From: Rugosimonospora acidiphila
GTDB taxonomy: Bacteria > Actinomycetota > Actinomycetes > Mycobacteriales > Micromonosporaceae
DNA: 64,000 bases
Assembly (NCBI RefSeq): GCF_039543385.1
Contig: NZ_BAABJQ010000007.1
Span: forward strand, 1-64,000
Direction of reading: 5' to 3'
In this document: positions 36,000-44,823 of the stretch, in pieces
Layout of the letters: every line of letters begins with the position of its first letter
How positions within the stretch are numbered: the stretch's first letter is position 1
Notes under the pieces: generated by a model
Told to the model about the DNA's origin: nothing
What the model saw: the letters and a program-made list of their open reading frames with translations, nothing else
The model's database searches: none
Position numbers and translations under genes: made by a program

Positions 36000-36296
36000 T
36001 CAGTGCTGGAACTTGGCGACGTTGGCCTTCTCGCGCGCCTGCATGATTTCGGCTGACTTGAGCACCGCGCTCTTGATGCCGCTCAGCAACTGGTGCAGGT
36101 CGTTGGCGGCGTTCTGCCACTCGGTCTTGCGCTGGATGAACGCCTGCTGCGCCTCGCTCTGCCAGGTGTGCACGAGCGGCTGGACCTGCGAGTTTATCTG
36201 GTCCAACTCGGACTGCATCGACGACAGGGCGCTGTTGATGTCGTCGGCGGCCTGCTGAAGCGCGGCGAACTGGACGACGATTTCGCTGCCGGACAA
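36000..36296 (-). CDS. WXG100 protein EsxA-like (ESX-B)
   Basis: The product has 98 residues, canonical for WXG100. Helix 1 contains ALQQAADDINSALSSMQSEL. The turn is HTWQSEAQQAFIQR, with W at about 45 and S in place of G. Helix 2 includes AANDLHQLLSGIKSAVLKSA. It is encoded 20 bp after its partner, in the order typical for CFP-10/ESAT-6 pairs. Secreted as a heterodimer through the EccC motor. It is the closest match to classical ESAT-6 in the window. Confidence 0.9.
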   Translation of the reverse strand: MSGSEIVVQFAALQQAADDINSALSSMQSELDQINSQVQPLVHTWQSEAQQAFIQRKTEWQNAANDLHQLLSGIKSAVLKSAEIMQAREKANVAKFQH

Positions 36297-36316
36297 ATGG
36301 TCCTCCCGTGTGCGGC

Positions 36317-36661
36317 TCAGCTCAGTCTGAGCGCCTGCGTGATCTCGCCTGCGGACGCGCCCGCCCGCTGCATCTCCGACTTCATCTCGTCGTCGCTGAC
36401 GGTGTAGTCGCGGCCCGCGGAGCCGACCGCCTCGGCGATGCTGCGAAGCGCCACGTTCAGGTTCGCGACATCGCCGTCGAAGCGCTCCTTGACCTGCTGG
36501 AATGACGAACCGCCCGCGCCCATCCAGGAGTTCTGCAACGGAGTCAGCTCGTTCATCAGCTTGTTGAACATGTTCGTGAGCCGGTCTGCCGCGCCGTCGA
36601 CCTCCTGCGCGGTCTTTGCCATGACTGCGGCATCGGTGGTCACACCATCGCCTGCTGCCAT
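36317..36661 (-). CDS. WXG100 protein EsxB/CFP-10-like (ESX-B)
   Basis: The product has 114 residues from the ATG ending at 36661. The longer open frame begins in arginine-rich leader sequence and is rejected. Helix 1 has AKTAQEVDGAADRLTNMFNK. The turn NSWMGAGGSSFQQV has a full W-x-G motif. After helix 2 comes RDYTVSDDEMKSEM, containing the YxxxD secretion signal (YTVSD). These features are those of the EsxB subunit that binds the last EccC ATPase domain. A 126-bp gap to eccB may hold a second promoter. Confidence 0.9.
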   Translation of the reverse strand: MAAGDGVTTDAAVMAKTAQEVDGAADRLTNMFNKLMNELTPLQNSWMGAGGSSFQQVKERFDGDVANLNVALRSIAEAVGSAGRDYTVSDDEMKSEMQRAGASAGEITQALRLS

Positions 36662-36787
36662 CCCGGACCCACCTCCATTCGGTCTGTCCGCGCCCCCCCG
36701 AAGGGCGGCATCGCCGAATCGTGCCCGTTCAGGCACGCACTGTTGAGTACGACGGTATCGAAGTCTCGCTACATCTGGACAGATGCT

Positions 36788-38191
36788 TTATGAACCCGAC
36801 ACGGGAAGCGCGGCGTCGGCCGGGTCCAGGCTCGGCCCGCCGGGTATCCGGGAGACCAGCCAGGACGGCAGGTCCAGCGGCTTGACCGACCCGTACCCCA
36901 GCCAGGACAGCTGCTGCGCGTCCGGCACCGGGTAACGCTTGCCCTCGTCGGTCACCAGGAAGAGGGTCCCGACGCCGGAGTCCGCCGAGGACACCGACCG
37001 CACCACGGCACCGTAGCCCGGCGGTACCACGACGCGGTCGACCACGGCGGCGGTCTCGCTGCCGCCGGTCGTGATGCCCCCGACCGGTGCCGAACCGGCG
37101 TCGTACACCAGCTCCGGCGTCGAGGTGCCGTCGCGGTACTCCGCGCACACCGCGCTGCCGGTGTCCGGCCTGGCCAGGTTCGGTACCTGCGCCGGTGCGG
37201 TCTCGTCGGTGCGGGCCGGGCGGCTCGCCTTGCGCACGCCGGCAATCTCGGCAGGGTTGACCTGCCGGACGGTGGGGGTCGCGCCCGGGTACGCGTCGGC
37301 GGTGGCGGGGTTCGCGAGCTCGGCCTGCTCCTCGACGGCGGTCAACGGCAGCAGGTCGCCCGGCCGCACGAGGTAGTACTGCGTGGTGCCGCCGCCGGTC
37401 GCCGCGTAGATCTGGCCGATCAGCGCACCCCGGACCGCTGTCGACGGCCTGCCCCGATCGGCCAGCCCGATCGGCGTGATGGACTGGCCCTGGGGGACCG
37501 CGTCCAGCCAGGCCTCGTCCACCACGAGCTGCGGTGCCTGGTCGGCGCCCAGCGCGCCGAGCGTGCGCTTGTCGATGGGGAAGCGGTGACCGTTCCACAC
37601 GAGGTAGGTGGTGTCGCCGGTGCGCAGCCTGACCACGAGCCCGTCCTGGCCCAGGTGGGTCGCGTCCTGCGGCGCGCGCCCGGCCCAGAGCCAGCTGGTG
37701 GCCGTGCTGGCACCGCTGGAGTCGACGTCCGGCTGCGCGCAGACCGACCACGGCGCGCCGAGGATGCGCCCGGCGGGTGGCAGCGCGTCCGGGGCGCCCA
37801 CGATGCCGATGAGCGGGCCCCGGGCGACCCCGACCAGCGACTCTCGGGACACCGCGACCGTGCTCTCCGAGCCGCCCAGAGCCAGCAGGGCGGAGACGTA
37901 GTTGGCCACCGGGTACAGCGTGTCGTCGCGGTAGATGTATCGGGTGCCGGTCTCCTTCTCGATGATGACCGCCCGCTGATCGCGCCACGAGGTGTTCCCA
38001 CCGTGCTTGACGAGGCCGACCACGCCGACAACGGCGACGATCAGGGCCGCGATCATGACACTGGCGAACCCGGCACCGGCCATCCTGCGCATGGGTGACA
38101 GCGGGGGGTCGGTCTGTCCGGCGACGAACGCGTTCACCACCCGCTGCATGAGGTACTGGTAGGACTGGATCTGCTCCCGGCGGGACGGCAT
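36788..38191 (-). CDS. eccB: ESX core membrane protein EccB (ESX-B)
   Basis: The product has 467 residues from the ATG ending at 38191 (MPSRREQIQSYQYLMQRVVN, GGAG upstream); the longer start at 38218 lacks support. There is one transmembrane helix at about 41-63. The periplasmic domain contains IIEKETGTRYIYRDDTLYPV, the cysteines WSVCAQPD and SAVCAEYRDG, and a C-terminal IPGGPSLDPADAAL. Its layout parallels the ESX-A EccB (17322) closely, including ETG(A/T)xYIYR. It heads a unit with the esx pair and is divergent from the immunity-like gene. Confidence 0.93.
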   Translation of the reverse strand: MPSRREQIQSYQYLMQRVVNAFVAGQTDPPLSPMRRMAGAGFASVMIAALIVAVVGVVGLVKHGGNTSWRDQRAVIIEKETGTRYIYRDDTLYPVANYVSALLALGGSESTVAVSRESLVGVARGPLIGIVGAPDALPPAGRILGAPWSVCAQPDVDSSGASTATSWLWAGRAPQDATHLGQDGLVVRLRTGDTTYLVWNGHRFPIDKRTLGALGADQAPQLVVDEAWLDAVPQGQSITPIGLADRGRPSTAVRGALIGQIYAATGGGTTQYYLVRPGDLLPLTAVEEQAELANPATADAYPGATPTVRQVNPAEIAGVRKASRPARTDETAPAQVPNLARPDTGSAVCAEYRDGTSTPELVYDAGSAPVGGITTGGSETAAVVDRVVVPPGYGAVVRSVSSADSGVGTLFLVTDEGKRYPVPDAQQLSWLGYGSVKPLDLPSWLVSRIPGGPSLDPADAALPVSGS

Positions 38192-38331
38192 GGTCCGCTC
38201 CACATCCTTTACACCCACAACAGGGGCCTCGGCTGCCTACGATAGGCGCCAGGCCGCCTTGAGGGCGAGACCGATCCGCGACGCCGTGTCCTCATGTCGA
38301 CAGGCGGGCGGTCAACCGGGGGAGGTGCCAG

Positions 38332-39093
38332 GTGATCACGCCAGAAGAGGCGACGCAGTTGGCCCGGTCGTGGGCGCTGCGTGCTCTCCCGGCCGGTGGC
38401 GGTGAGGTCGGCCTGTACGAGTTCGACCTGGGCTACGTCGCCTGGGCGGTGCCGCCGCCGGCCCCGCGGCGCGACGGCCCGCCGAACACGGTCGGCGCCC
38501 CGCGCCTGGTCATCGACCGGGAGACCGGCGAGCAGTCGCTCTGGCCGTCGCTGTCCGCCAAGGCCGTGGCGCAGCGCTACCAGCTGGAACGCCGGGCCGA
38601 GCAGAGGTTCTCCGCCGAGGTCCGCGAGGTGCTGAGCGCCGCCGGTTGGCGGCCGGGCCGCGACGTGTCGAGCCGGGTGTCGCAGTGGCTGTCGGACGTG
38701 TACGAGCGGGACCCGGGCGCGCGGCGCGGGCTGACGCTGTTCCCCGCCGCCCAGGCCGCGCTGGCCGAGTTCGGGGGGCTGCGCTTCACCCAGCTCTCCC
38801 GGGTGGGCTACGCCGGCGGTGGCTTCCGAGTCGAGCTGTGGCCGGACGAGGGACGGGTAGTGATCGACCTGTTCACCGAGTTCGGCGCCGACCTCGGCGT
38901 ACCGGTGTTCCCCCTGGCCTGGTACGAGGACGGCCCGAGCGACGCCGTCGTCGACGAGACCGGCCGGGTGTTCCTGCTGCACCCGGTCGGTGAGTTCCTG
39001 GTCGCGGACACCGTCGACGAGGCGATCACCGCGCTGGTACGCGGGCCGGAGCTGCGCGAAATCGACGACCACGGCAACGTGATCGGCGACTAG
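38332..39093 (+). CDS. Imm35/YrhB-like plus SUKH-3-like immunity protein
   Basis: The product has 253 residues from ATG 38332, after GGGGGAGG. The N-terminal ~85 residues (ITPEEATQLARSWALRAL ... PRLVIDRETGEQSLWPSL) resemble the YrhB/Imm35 immunity fold. Residues about 95-250 match SUKH-3: REVLSAAGWRPGRDVSSRVS, AQAALAEFGGLRF, GVPVFPLAWYED, VDETGRVFLL and FLVADTVDEAITALV. Both families neutralise polymorphic toxins, SUKH-3 often those with deaminase domains. It sits alone between eccB and eccD of ESX-B, more than 10 kb from the toxin genes. A second SUKH-3 lies at 60271. Confidence 0.65.
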   Translation: MITPEEATQLARSWALRALPAGGGEVGLYEFDLGYVAWAVPPPAPRRDGPPNTVGAPRLVIDRETGEQSLWPSLSAKAVAQRYQLERRAEQRFSAEVREVLSAAGWRPGRDVSSRVSQWLSDVYERDPGARRGLTLFPAAQAALAEFGGLRFTQLSRVGYAGGGFRVELWPDEGRVVIDLFTEFGADLGVPVFPLAWYEDGPSDAVVDETGRVFLLHPVGEFLVADTVDEAITALVRGPELREIDDHGNVIGD

Positions 39094-39144
39094 CGCACCG
39101 GCCGCCGCGGACCCGCCTGAACCGCCGGGCGGACGCGGCGCGCG

Positions 39145-40530
39145 TCAGCCGCCGATTCCCCGCACCAACCCGTAGAGCCCCATCACATCGCAGGCGACCG
39201 GTATCGTCGCCAGCACCAGCAGGATGTCCGCGATGTCGGCGAGCCGGCCCAGGTAGACCGACGGCCCGCGCCGGCTGTAGCGCAGTCCGGCCGTGATGGT
39301 GGCGGCCGCCGCGAGGAGCATCAGCAGCCCGACACCCAGCCGGATGCCGATCGCGGCCCGGTCCAGCGCCGGCAGCAGTGTGGCCAGCCCGAACACGCCC
39401 GTGACCAGCCACGGCAACCGGTGCCGGACCGTGCCGAAGACGCGTGCGCGCAGCAGGCAGACCAGCGACACGACGGCGATCAGCAGGGGCACGGCCACGC
39501 CGGAACCGCGGCTGATCAGCCACAGGCAGACCAGGTTGACCGCGGTGAAGGCGAGCATGCAGCCGGTGAGGATCTCGTCGGCCCGGGCCACCGAGGCGTA
39601 CGTGGACACGGCCGGCGGGGTCGGATCCTGCCTGAGTAGGTCGTCCGCGGTGCGCGGCAGGACCGGCAGCGGCACCTTGCCCAGCCGGATCGACAGTAGC
39701 GGCAGCGCCGGGGCGAGCAGGGCCAGGGCCGCCACCGTCGCCGCGGCGGTCGCCGGCGCGCGCAGCGCGGTCAGGCCCACCAGCCCGGCCAGGATGCCCA
39801 GCAGGCCGGCCACGGTACCGGCGACGAACAGCCGCACCATCGCCGCCACGCCGAGGTAGCCCAGCAGCCCGAAGACCAGCAGCAGGGCCGAGCCGAGCAG
39901 CAGGTGCGGGGCGCCGAGGCGCCCGAGCCGGTCGTGGCCACCCAGCAGCATCAGGCCGCCGGCGAACGCGAACGCCAGGGCGACCGCCCCGACGGTGGCG
40001 CCGGCCACCGCGTCCGGCAGCGTGCGCGAGACCACCACCCCGGCGACCAGCAGGCAGACCGCCACGGCCAGCGCCGCGATCGCGGGCACCAGCCAGCCGG
40101 GGCCGGAGGCCAGCAGCAGGGCGAGCGTGCCCAGCAGCACGAGCACGCCGGTGGCAAGGCCGGCCACCCGGGTGGCGGCGTTGCTCCAGGCGACGCCGTG
40201 GTCGCGCGCCCCCGACGCGATGGCCTCGGCCACGTCGTCGTACTCCAGCTCGGGCCACTGCCGGTACCGGGGCGCCAGGTGCAGGACCTCGCCGTCGCGT
40301 ACGCCCTGGGCGGCCAGCGTGCGACCCAGGTCCAGGGTGGAGCCGTCGGTACGCCGCAGGACCCAGCCACCGTGCTCCAGACCGCTGTCGGCCAGCGCCT
40401 CGTCGGCCCGGGGTAGCACGCTGGGCAGCAGCATCGCCAGCGGGATCTGCTCGGGCAGCGCCAGGTCGAGCCGGCGTCTGGGGGCGGCGATCACCACCTT
40501 GGCGAGTCCCGCACCGGGGCTGTCAGCCAT
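39145..40530 (-). CDS. eccD: ESX core membrane protein EccD (ESX-B)
   Basis: The product has 461 residues. The ubiquitin-like N-terminal domain (AKVVIAAPRRRLDLALPEQI, GGWVLRRTDGSTLDLGRTLA, VRDGEVLHLAPRYRQWP) is followed by a short linker (YDDVAEAIASGARDHG) and about eleven transmembrane segments. This is the EccD pore protein of the second system. The ending AVRAIRG/GLVRGIGG is shared with the ESX-A copy, so the two are clear paralogues. It is divergent from eccC across a 224-bp gap that contains an 18-bp tandem repeat. Confidence 0.93.
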   Translation of the reverse strand: MADSPGAGLAKVVIAAPRRRLDLALPEQIPLAMLLPSVLPRADEALADSGLEHGGWVLRRTDGSTLDLGRTLAAQGVRDGEVLHLAPRYRQWPELEYDDVAEAIASGARDHGVAWSNAATRVAGLATGVLVLLGTLALLLASGPGWLVPAIAALAVAVCLLVAGVVVSRTLPDAVAGATVGAVALAFAFAGGLMLLGGHDRLGRLGAPHLLLGSALLLVFGLLGYLGVAAMVRLFVAGTVAGLLGILAGLVGLTALRAPATAAATVAALALLAPALPLLSIRLGKVPLPVLPRTADDLLRQDPTPPAVSTYASVARADEILTGCMLAFTAVNLVCLWLISRGSGVAVPLLIAVVSLVCLLRARVFGTVRHRLPWLVTGVFGLATLLPALDRAAIGIRLGVGLLMLLAAAATITAGLRYSRRGPSVYLGRLADIADILLVLATIPVACDVMGLYGLVRGIGG

Positions 40531-40641
40531 TTGCTGTGCCTCCGCATCCGACTCGGTTGATCTGTGTGCCCCAAGGTAGCAGTCGCGCGACTACCATGTG
40601 TTCTGTCGTTCGCGGCACAAGATCACCTAACGTGGCCGCCG

Positions 40642-40731
40642 CACGACATCAGTCCGCCGCACGACATCAGAGCGCAGCACGACGACCGAGCGCAGCACGA
40701 CATCAGAGCGCCGCGCGACATCAGGGCGCCG
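40642..40731 (+). repeat. Five tandem 18-bp repeats in the eccD-eccC gap (ESX-B)
   Basis: Units start at 40642, 40660, 40678, 40696 and 40714, with consensus CACGACATCAGAGCGCCG. Adjacent units differ by one to five bases, and a partial sixth (CACCTCACGG) runs into the ribosome-binding site of eccC. The period equals six codons and the phase matches the upstream extension of the eccC reading frame, but homology places the eccC start after the repeat. It may be an array of regulator sites or a decaying leader. Confidence 0.85.
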
Positions 40732-40754
40732 CACCTCACGGAGGTGACGCAGGG

Positions 40755-43700
40755 GTGAGCACCATCGTGCACCGGAGGACCTCGCGCCGGCCGGAGCCGG
40801 AGTACCCGTCGGGCGAGATCCTGCTCGACCCGCCTCCGGAGGTCCCGGCGCCGACCGGGCGCGGCTGGGCGCAGCTGATGATGATGGTGCCGATGCTCGC
40901 CGGGTCCGGCTCGATGGCGTTGATGTTCGCCGGCCAGCGCGGCGGCTCGCTGGCGTACCTGACCGGCGGCATGTTCGGGCTGTCCGCCATCGGCATGCTC
41001 GCCTCGCAGCTCGGCCAGCACAGCGGCCCGGGCAAGCAGGAGATGCTGCTGGCCCGCCGCAACTACATGCGCCACCTCAGCCAGCGCCGCCGACAGGTCC
41101 GCCGCAACGGGCAGCGCCAGCGTGCCACCCAGCTGTACCGGTACCCCGATCCCGAGTCCCTGTGGTCGATACCGACCAGCCAGCGGCTGTGGGAGCGGCG
41201 CCCCGGCGACCCCGACTTCGGCATGGTGCGCATCGCCATCGGCGCGCAGGAGCTGGCCACCCCGCTGGTCCCCCCGCAGAGCAAGCCGCTGGAGGACCTC
41301 GACCCGATGTGCGCGCTCGCGCTGCGCCGGTTCATGACCACCTACGCCAACATCGACGGCCTGCCGATGGTGATGGCGCTGGACGGCTTCGCGCGGGTAT
41401 ACCTGCGCGGCGAGGCCGAACGCACCCGGGCGCTGGTGCGCGCCGTCATCGCGCAGGCCGCGGTGTTCCACGCGCCGGACGACCTGCTCGTGGCGGTCTG
41501 TGCCTCGCCTGCCAACGCGCCGGCCTGGGACTGGCTCAAGTGGCTGCCGCACGGACTGCACCCCAGCCGCACCGACGCGCTGGGTCAGCTGCGGCTGCTC
41601 GCGCCGAACGTGCCGGGCGTGGAGGCGATGCTCGACGACGTGCTGGCCAACCGCCCGCGGTTCAACCCGTCCGGCAACGAGGGCAGGGTGGGCGGGCCGC
41701 ACCTGATCGTCGTGCTGGACGGCGGCGACGTGCTCGGCTCCGACCACCTGCGGACCGACGGCGGTGTGGAGGGCGTGACGGTTCTGGACCTGTCCGGTAC
41801 CCCGCCGCGTGTGCTCGACCAGAGCACGCTGGTCCTGGACATCGCCGCCGACGGTGCGCTGTCGAGCACCACCTTCGAGGGCCGCGCCGAGGTCGGGAAG
41901 GCCGACGGGCTGGGGCCGGTCGAGACCGAGGGGCTGGCGCTGCAGCTGGCGCCGCTGCGGCTGTCCGCCGCCTCACGCGCGGAGCTGCGCTCGATCGGCG
42001 GCGAGATCAACCTGTCCGACCTGCTGGAGATCGGCGAGCTCACCGAGTACCGTCCGGCCGACCACTGGGTACCCCGGCCGCAGCGCGACCGGCTGCGGGT
42101 ACCGATCGGATGGTCGTCGGACGGCAGCGCGGTGGAGCTGGACCTCAAGGAGTCCGCGCTGGACGGCATGGGCCCGCACGGACTGCTGATCGGCGCCACT
42201 GGCTCGGGCAAGTCGGAGCTGCTACGCACCCTGGTCCTCGCGTTGGCCGTGACGCACAGCCCCGAGCTGCTCAACTTCGTGCTCGTCGACTTCAAGGGCG
42301 GCGCCACGTTCACGAAGCTGGACGCCCTGCCGCACACCAGCGCGGTCATCACCAACCTGGCCGACGAACTGCCCCTGGTCGACCGGATGACCGATGCCAT
42401 CAACGGGGAGCTGCTGCGCCGGCAGGAGCTGCTGCGCAAGGCCGGCCAGTACGACAGCCAGCGCGAGTACGAGAAGGCGAGGGCGGCCGGCGCACCGCTG
42501 GCGCCGCTGCCCAGCCTGCTGATCATCTGCGACGAGTTCAGTGAGCTGCTGACCGCCAAGCCCGACTTCATCGACATGTTCGTACAGATCGGTCGGGTGG
42601 GCCGGTCGCTCGGGGTGCACCTGCTGCTGGCCAGCCAGCGGCTGGAGGAGGGCCGGCTGCGCGGCCTGGACACCCACCTGTCGTACCGGGTCGGCCTGCG
42701 CACGTTCTCCGCCGTGGAGAGCCGCATCGTGCTCGGCGACACCGCCGCGTTCGAGCTGCCCCGCTCGCCCGGCCACGGGTACCTGCGCTTCGGCACCGAG
42801 CCGCTGCGCCGCTTCCGTGCCGCGTACGTCTCCGGCGTGTACCGCCGCGACGCCCCCGCGCTGCTCGCCGCGGCCGGCGGCCCGGCCGTGCGCGACTACG
42901 TCAGTGGCTACGTCGCGCCTCCGGTCGCCGAGGAGCCGGTGGCGCAGGAGGAGGAGCAGCAGGAGGCCGTGGGGGAGAGCGTGCTGGACATCCTGGTGGA
43001 CCGGATGCGCGGCCAGGGCACGCCGGCCCACCAGGTCTGGCTGCCGCCGCTGGCCGAGCCGCCCACGCTGGACGCGCTGCTGCCGCCCTTCGCCGTCGAC
43101 CCGGACCGGGGCCTCAACGTGCAGGTACCTGAGTTGCAGGGCGGCCTGCTCGCGGTGGTGGGCATCGTCGACCGGCCGCTGGAACAGCGCCGCGATCCGC
43201 TGTGGTGGGAGCTGTCCGGCTCCGCGGGTCACGTGCTCGTGGTCGGCGGCCCGCAGAGCGGCAAGAGCACCCTGCTGCGCGACCTGATCCTCAGCCTCGC
43301 GCTGACCCACACCCCCCGCGAGACCCAGTTCTACTGCCTGGACTTCGGCGGCGGAGCGCTGGTCGCGCTGCGGGACGTGCCACACGTGGGCGGGGTGGCC
43401 ACCAGGCTGGACACCGGAGAGGTGCGCCGGACGGTGGCCGAGATGGCGCTGCTGATGGCGGAGCGGGAGCGGCACTTCACCGCCCACGGCATCGCCTCGA
43501 TGGGCGACTATCGGCGGGCGCGCCGGGCCGGGCAGTACGCCGACGACCCGTTCGGCGACGCGTTCCTGGTCATCGACGGCTGGGCGACCATCCGCAACGA
43601 CTTCGACGACCTCGAAGGCACCATCAACGACCTGGCCAACCGGGGCCTGACCTACGGCATCCACGTGGTCGCCGCCGCGACCCGGTGGGGGGATCTGCGC

Positions 43701-44711
43701 CCGGCCGTGCGCGACCTGTTCGGTAACCGGTTGGAGCTGCGCCTCGGCGACCCCAGCGACTCGGCGATCGACCGGCGCGCCGCGATGAACGTCCCGGACC
43801 GCACGCCGGGCCGGGGCATCGTGCCGGGCGGCCTGCAGTTCCTGTCCGCGCTGCCGAGGGTCGACGGGCGGCAGGAGACCGACGATCTCGCCGACGGCGT
43901 GGACAAACTGGTACAGGAGATCCGCAACGGGTGGCAGCAGGCCGGTGCGCCACCGGTACGGCTGCTGCCAGCGACGCTGCCGTACGAGGCCCTGCCGGTC
44001 ACCGACCGCGGCCGGGCCGGCCTGCCCATCGGCATCGCCGAAGCCGACCTCCGTCCGGTGTGGATCGACTTCGGCACGGAGTCGCATTTCGTACTCTTCG
44101 GCGACTCCTCGTCGGGTAAGAGCTCCTTCCTGCGGGCGGTCGGTCAGGCCATCGTCGACCGGTACGAGCTGACCGAGGCGCGGATCATCGTCGTGGACTA
44201 CCGGCGCAGCCTGCTCGGCGCCATCGACAGCAAGCACCTCATCGGCACCGGTACCACGGCGGAGGGCACCGTGAAGATCGTGACCGAGGTGATCGAGGTG
44301 CTGCGCTCCCGGCTGCCCGGGCCCGACGTCACCGCCGACCAGCTGCGCAAGCGCACCTGGTGGAAGGGGCCCGAGCTGTACTTCCTGGTCGACGACTACG
44401 ACCTGGTGGCGGGCGGGAACGTCAACCCGATCACGCCGCTGCTGGAGTTCCTGAGCCAGGCCAGGGACGTGGGACTGCACCTGATCGTCACCCGGCGCAG
44501 CGGCGGAGCCAGCCGCGCCATGTTCGAGTCGGTGCTCATGCGGCTGCGCGAACTCGGCTCGCCCGGCATTCTGCTCTCCGGCGACCGCGAGGAGGGCAGC
44601 CTGCTCGGCAACGTGCGCCCGTCCCCGCAGCCGCCGGGCCGCGGGTGGTTGGTGACCCGGCGCGGCGGCACCCAACTGGTACAGCTCGCGTGGCTGGCGC
44701 CGCCAGAATGA
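40755..44711 (+). CDS. eccC: ESX motor ATPase EccC (ESX-B)
   Basis: The product has 1318 residues from GTG 40755, which has GGAGGTG eight bases upstream; the open frame extends back to 40536 but only through repeat-derived HQSAAR sequence. The leader STIVHRRTSRRPEPEYPSGE matches EccC N-termini. Two transmembrane helices (MMMVPMLAGSGSMALMFA, LTGGMFGLSAIGMLA) come next. Three ATPase domains have Walker A motifs GATGSGKS (about 480), GGPQSGKST (about 831) and GDSSSGKSS (about 1116); LNFVLVDFKGGATF is the first Walker B. All three P-loops are intact. It is paralogous to the ESX-A EccC along its full length. Confidence 0.95.
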   Translation: MSTIVHRRTSRRPEPEYPSGEILLDPPPEVPAPTGRGWAQLMMMVPMLAGSGSMALMFAGQRGGSLAYLTGGMFGLSAIGMLASQLGQHSGPGKQEMLLARRNYMRHLSQRRRQVRRNGQRQRATQLYRYPDPESLWSIPTSQRLWERRPGDPDFGMVRIAIGAQELATPLVPPQSKPLEDLDPMCALALRRFMTTYANIDGLPMVMALDGFARVYLRGEAERTRALVRAVIAQAAVFHAPDDLLVAVCASPANAPAWDWLKWLPHGLHPSRTDALGQLRLLAPNVPGVEAMLDDVLANRPRFNPSGNEGRVGGPHLIVVLDGGDVLGSDHLRTDGGVEGVTVLDLSGTPPRVLDQSTLVLDIAADGALSSTTFEGRAEVGKADGLGPVETEGLALQLAPLRLSAASRAELRSIGGEINLSDLLEIGELTEYRPADHWVPRPQRDRLRVPIGWSSDGSAVELDLKESALDGMGPHGLLIGATGSGKSELLRTLVLALAVTHSPELLNFVLVDFKGGATFTKLDALPHTSAVITNLADELPLVDRMTDAINGELLRRQELLRKAGQYDSQREYEKARAAGAPLAPLPSLLIICDEFSELLTAKPDFIDMFVQIGRVGRSLGVHLLLASQRLEEGRLRGLDTHLSYRVGLRTFSAVESRIVLGDTAAFELPRSPGHGYLRFGTEPLRRFRAAYVSGVYRRDAPALLAAAGGPAVRDYVSGYVAPPVAEEPVAQEEEQQEAVGESVLDILVDRMRGQGTPAHQVWLPPLAEPPTLDALLPPFAVDPDRGLNVQVPELQGGLLAVVGIVDRPLEQRRDPLWWELSGSAGHVLVVGGPQSGKSTLLRDLILSLALTHTPRETQFYCLDFGGGALVALRDVPHVGGVATRLDTGEVRRTVAEMALLMAERERHFTAHGIASMGDYRRARRAGQYADDPFGDAFLVIDGWATIRNDFDDLEGTINDLANRGLTYGIHVVAAATRWGDLRPAVRDLFGNRLELRLGDPSDSAIDRRAAMNVPDRTPGRGIVPGGLQFLSALPRVDGRQETDDLADGVDKLVQEIRNGWQQAGAPPVRLLPATLPYEALPVTDRGRAGLPIGIAEADLRPVWIDFGTESHFVLFGDSSSGKSSFLRAVGQAIVDRYELTEARIIVVDYRRSLLGAIDSKHLIGTGTTAEGTVKIVTEVIEVLRSRLPGPDVTADQLRKRTWWKGPELYFLVDDYDLVAGGNVNPITPLLEFLSQARDVGLHLIVTRRSGGASRAMFESVLMRLRELGSPGILLSGDREEGSLLGNVRPSPQPPGRGWLVTRRGGTQLVQLAWLAPPE

Positions 44712-44823
44712 ACAACCACCGTTCGTACACAATCACGCCGCAAGCCTTCAGGAGCGTTGCGGCAAGCCGGTACCATTGAGGCAAGTCGATCACGACTTCG
44801 CCACGCGCCCCGGGGGAGGCGAC

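Noticed and set aside
40642..40731. CRISPR array
   Set aside because: The 18-bp units are directly adjacent without spacers and no cas genes are present. The same holds for the 20-bp array at 47375-47494.
40536..40754. Upstream extension of ESX-B eccC containing HQSAAR repeats
   Set aside because: EccC homology and a good ribosome-binding site place the start at GTG 40755; the extension is repeat-derived.
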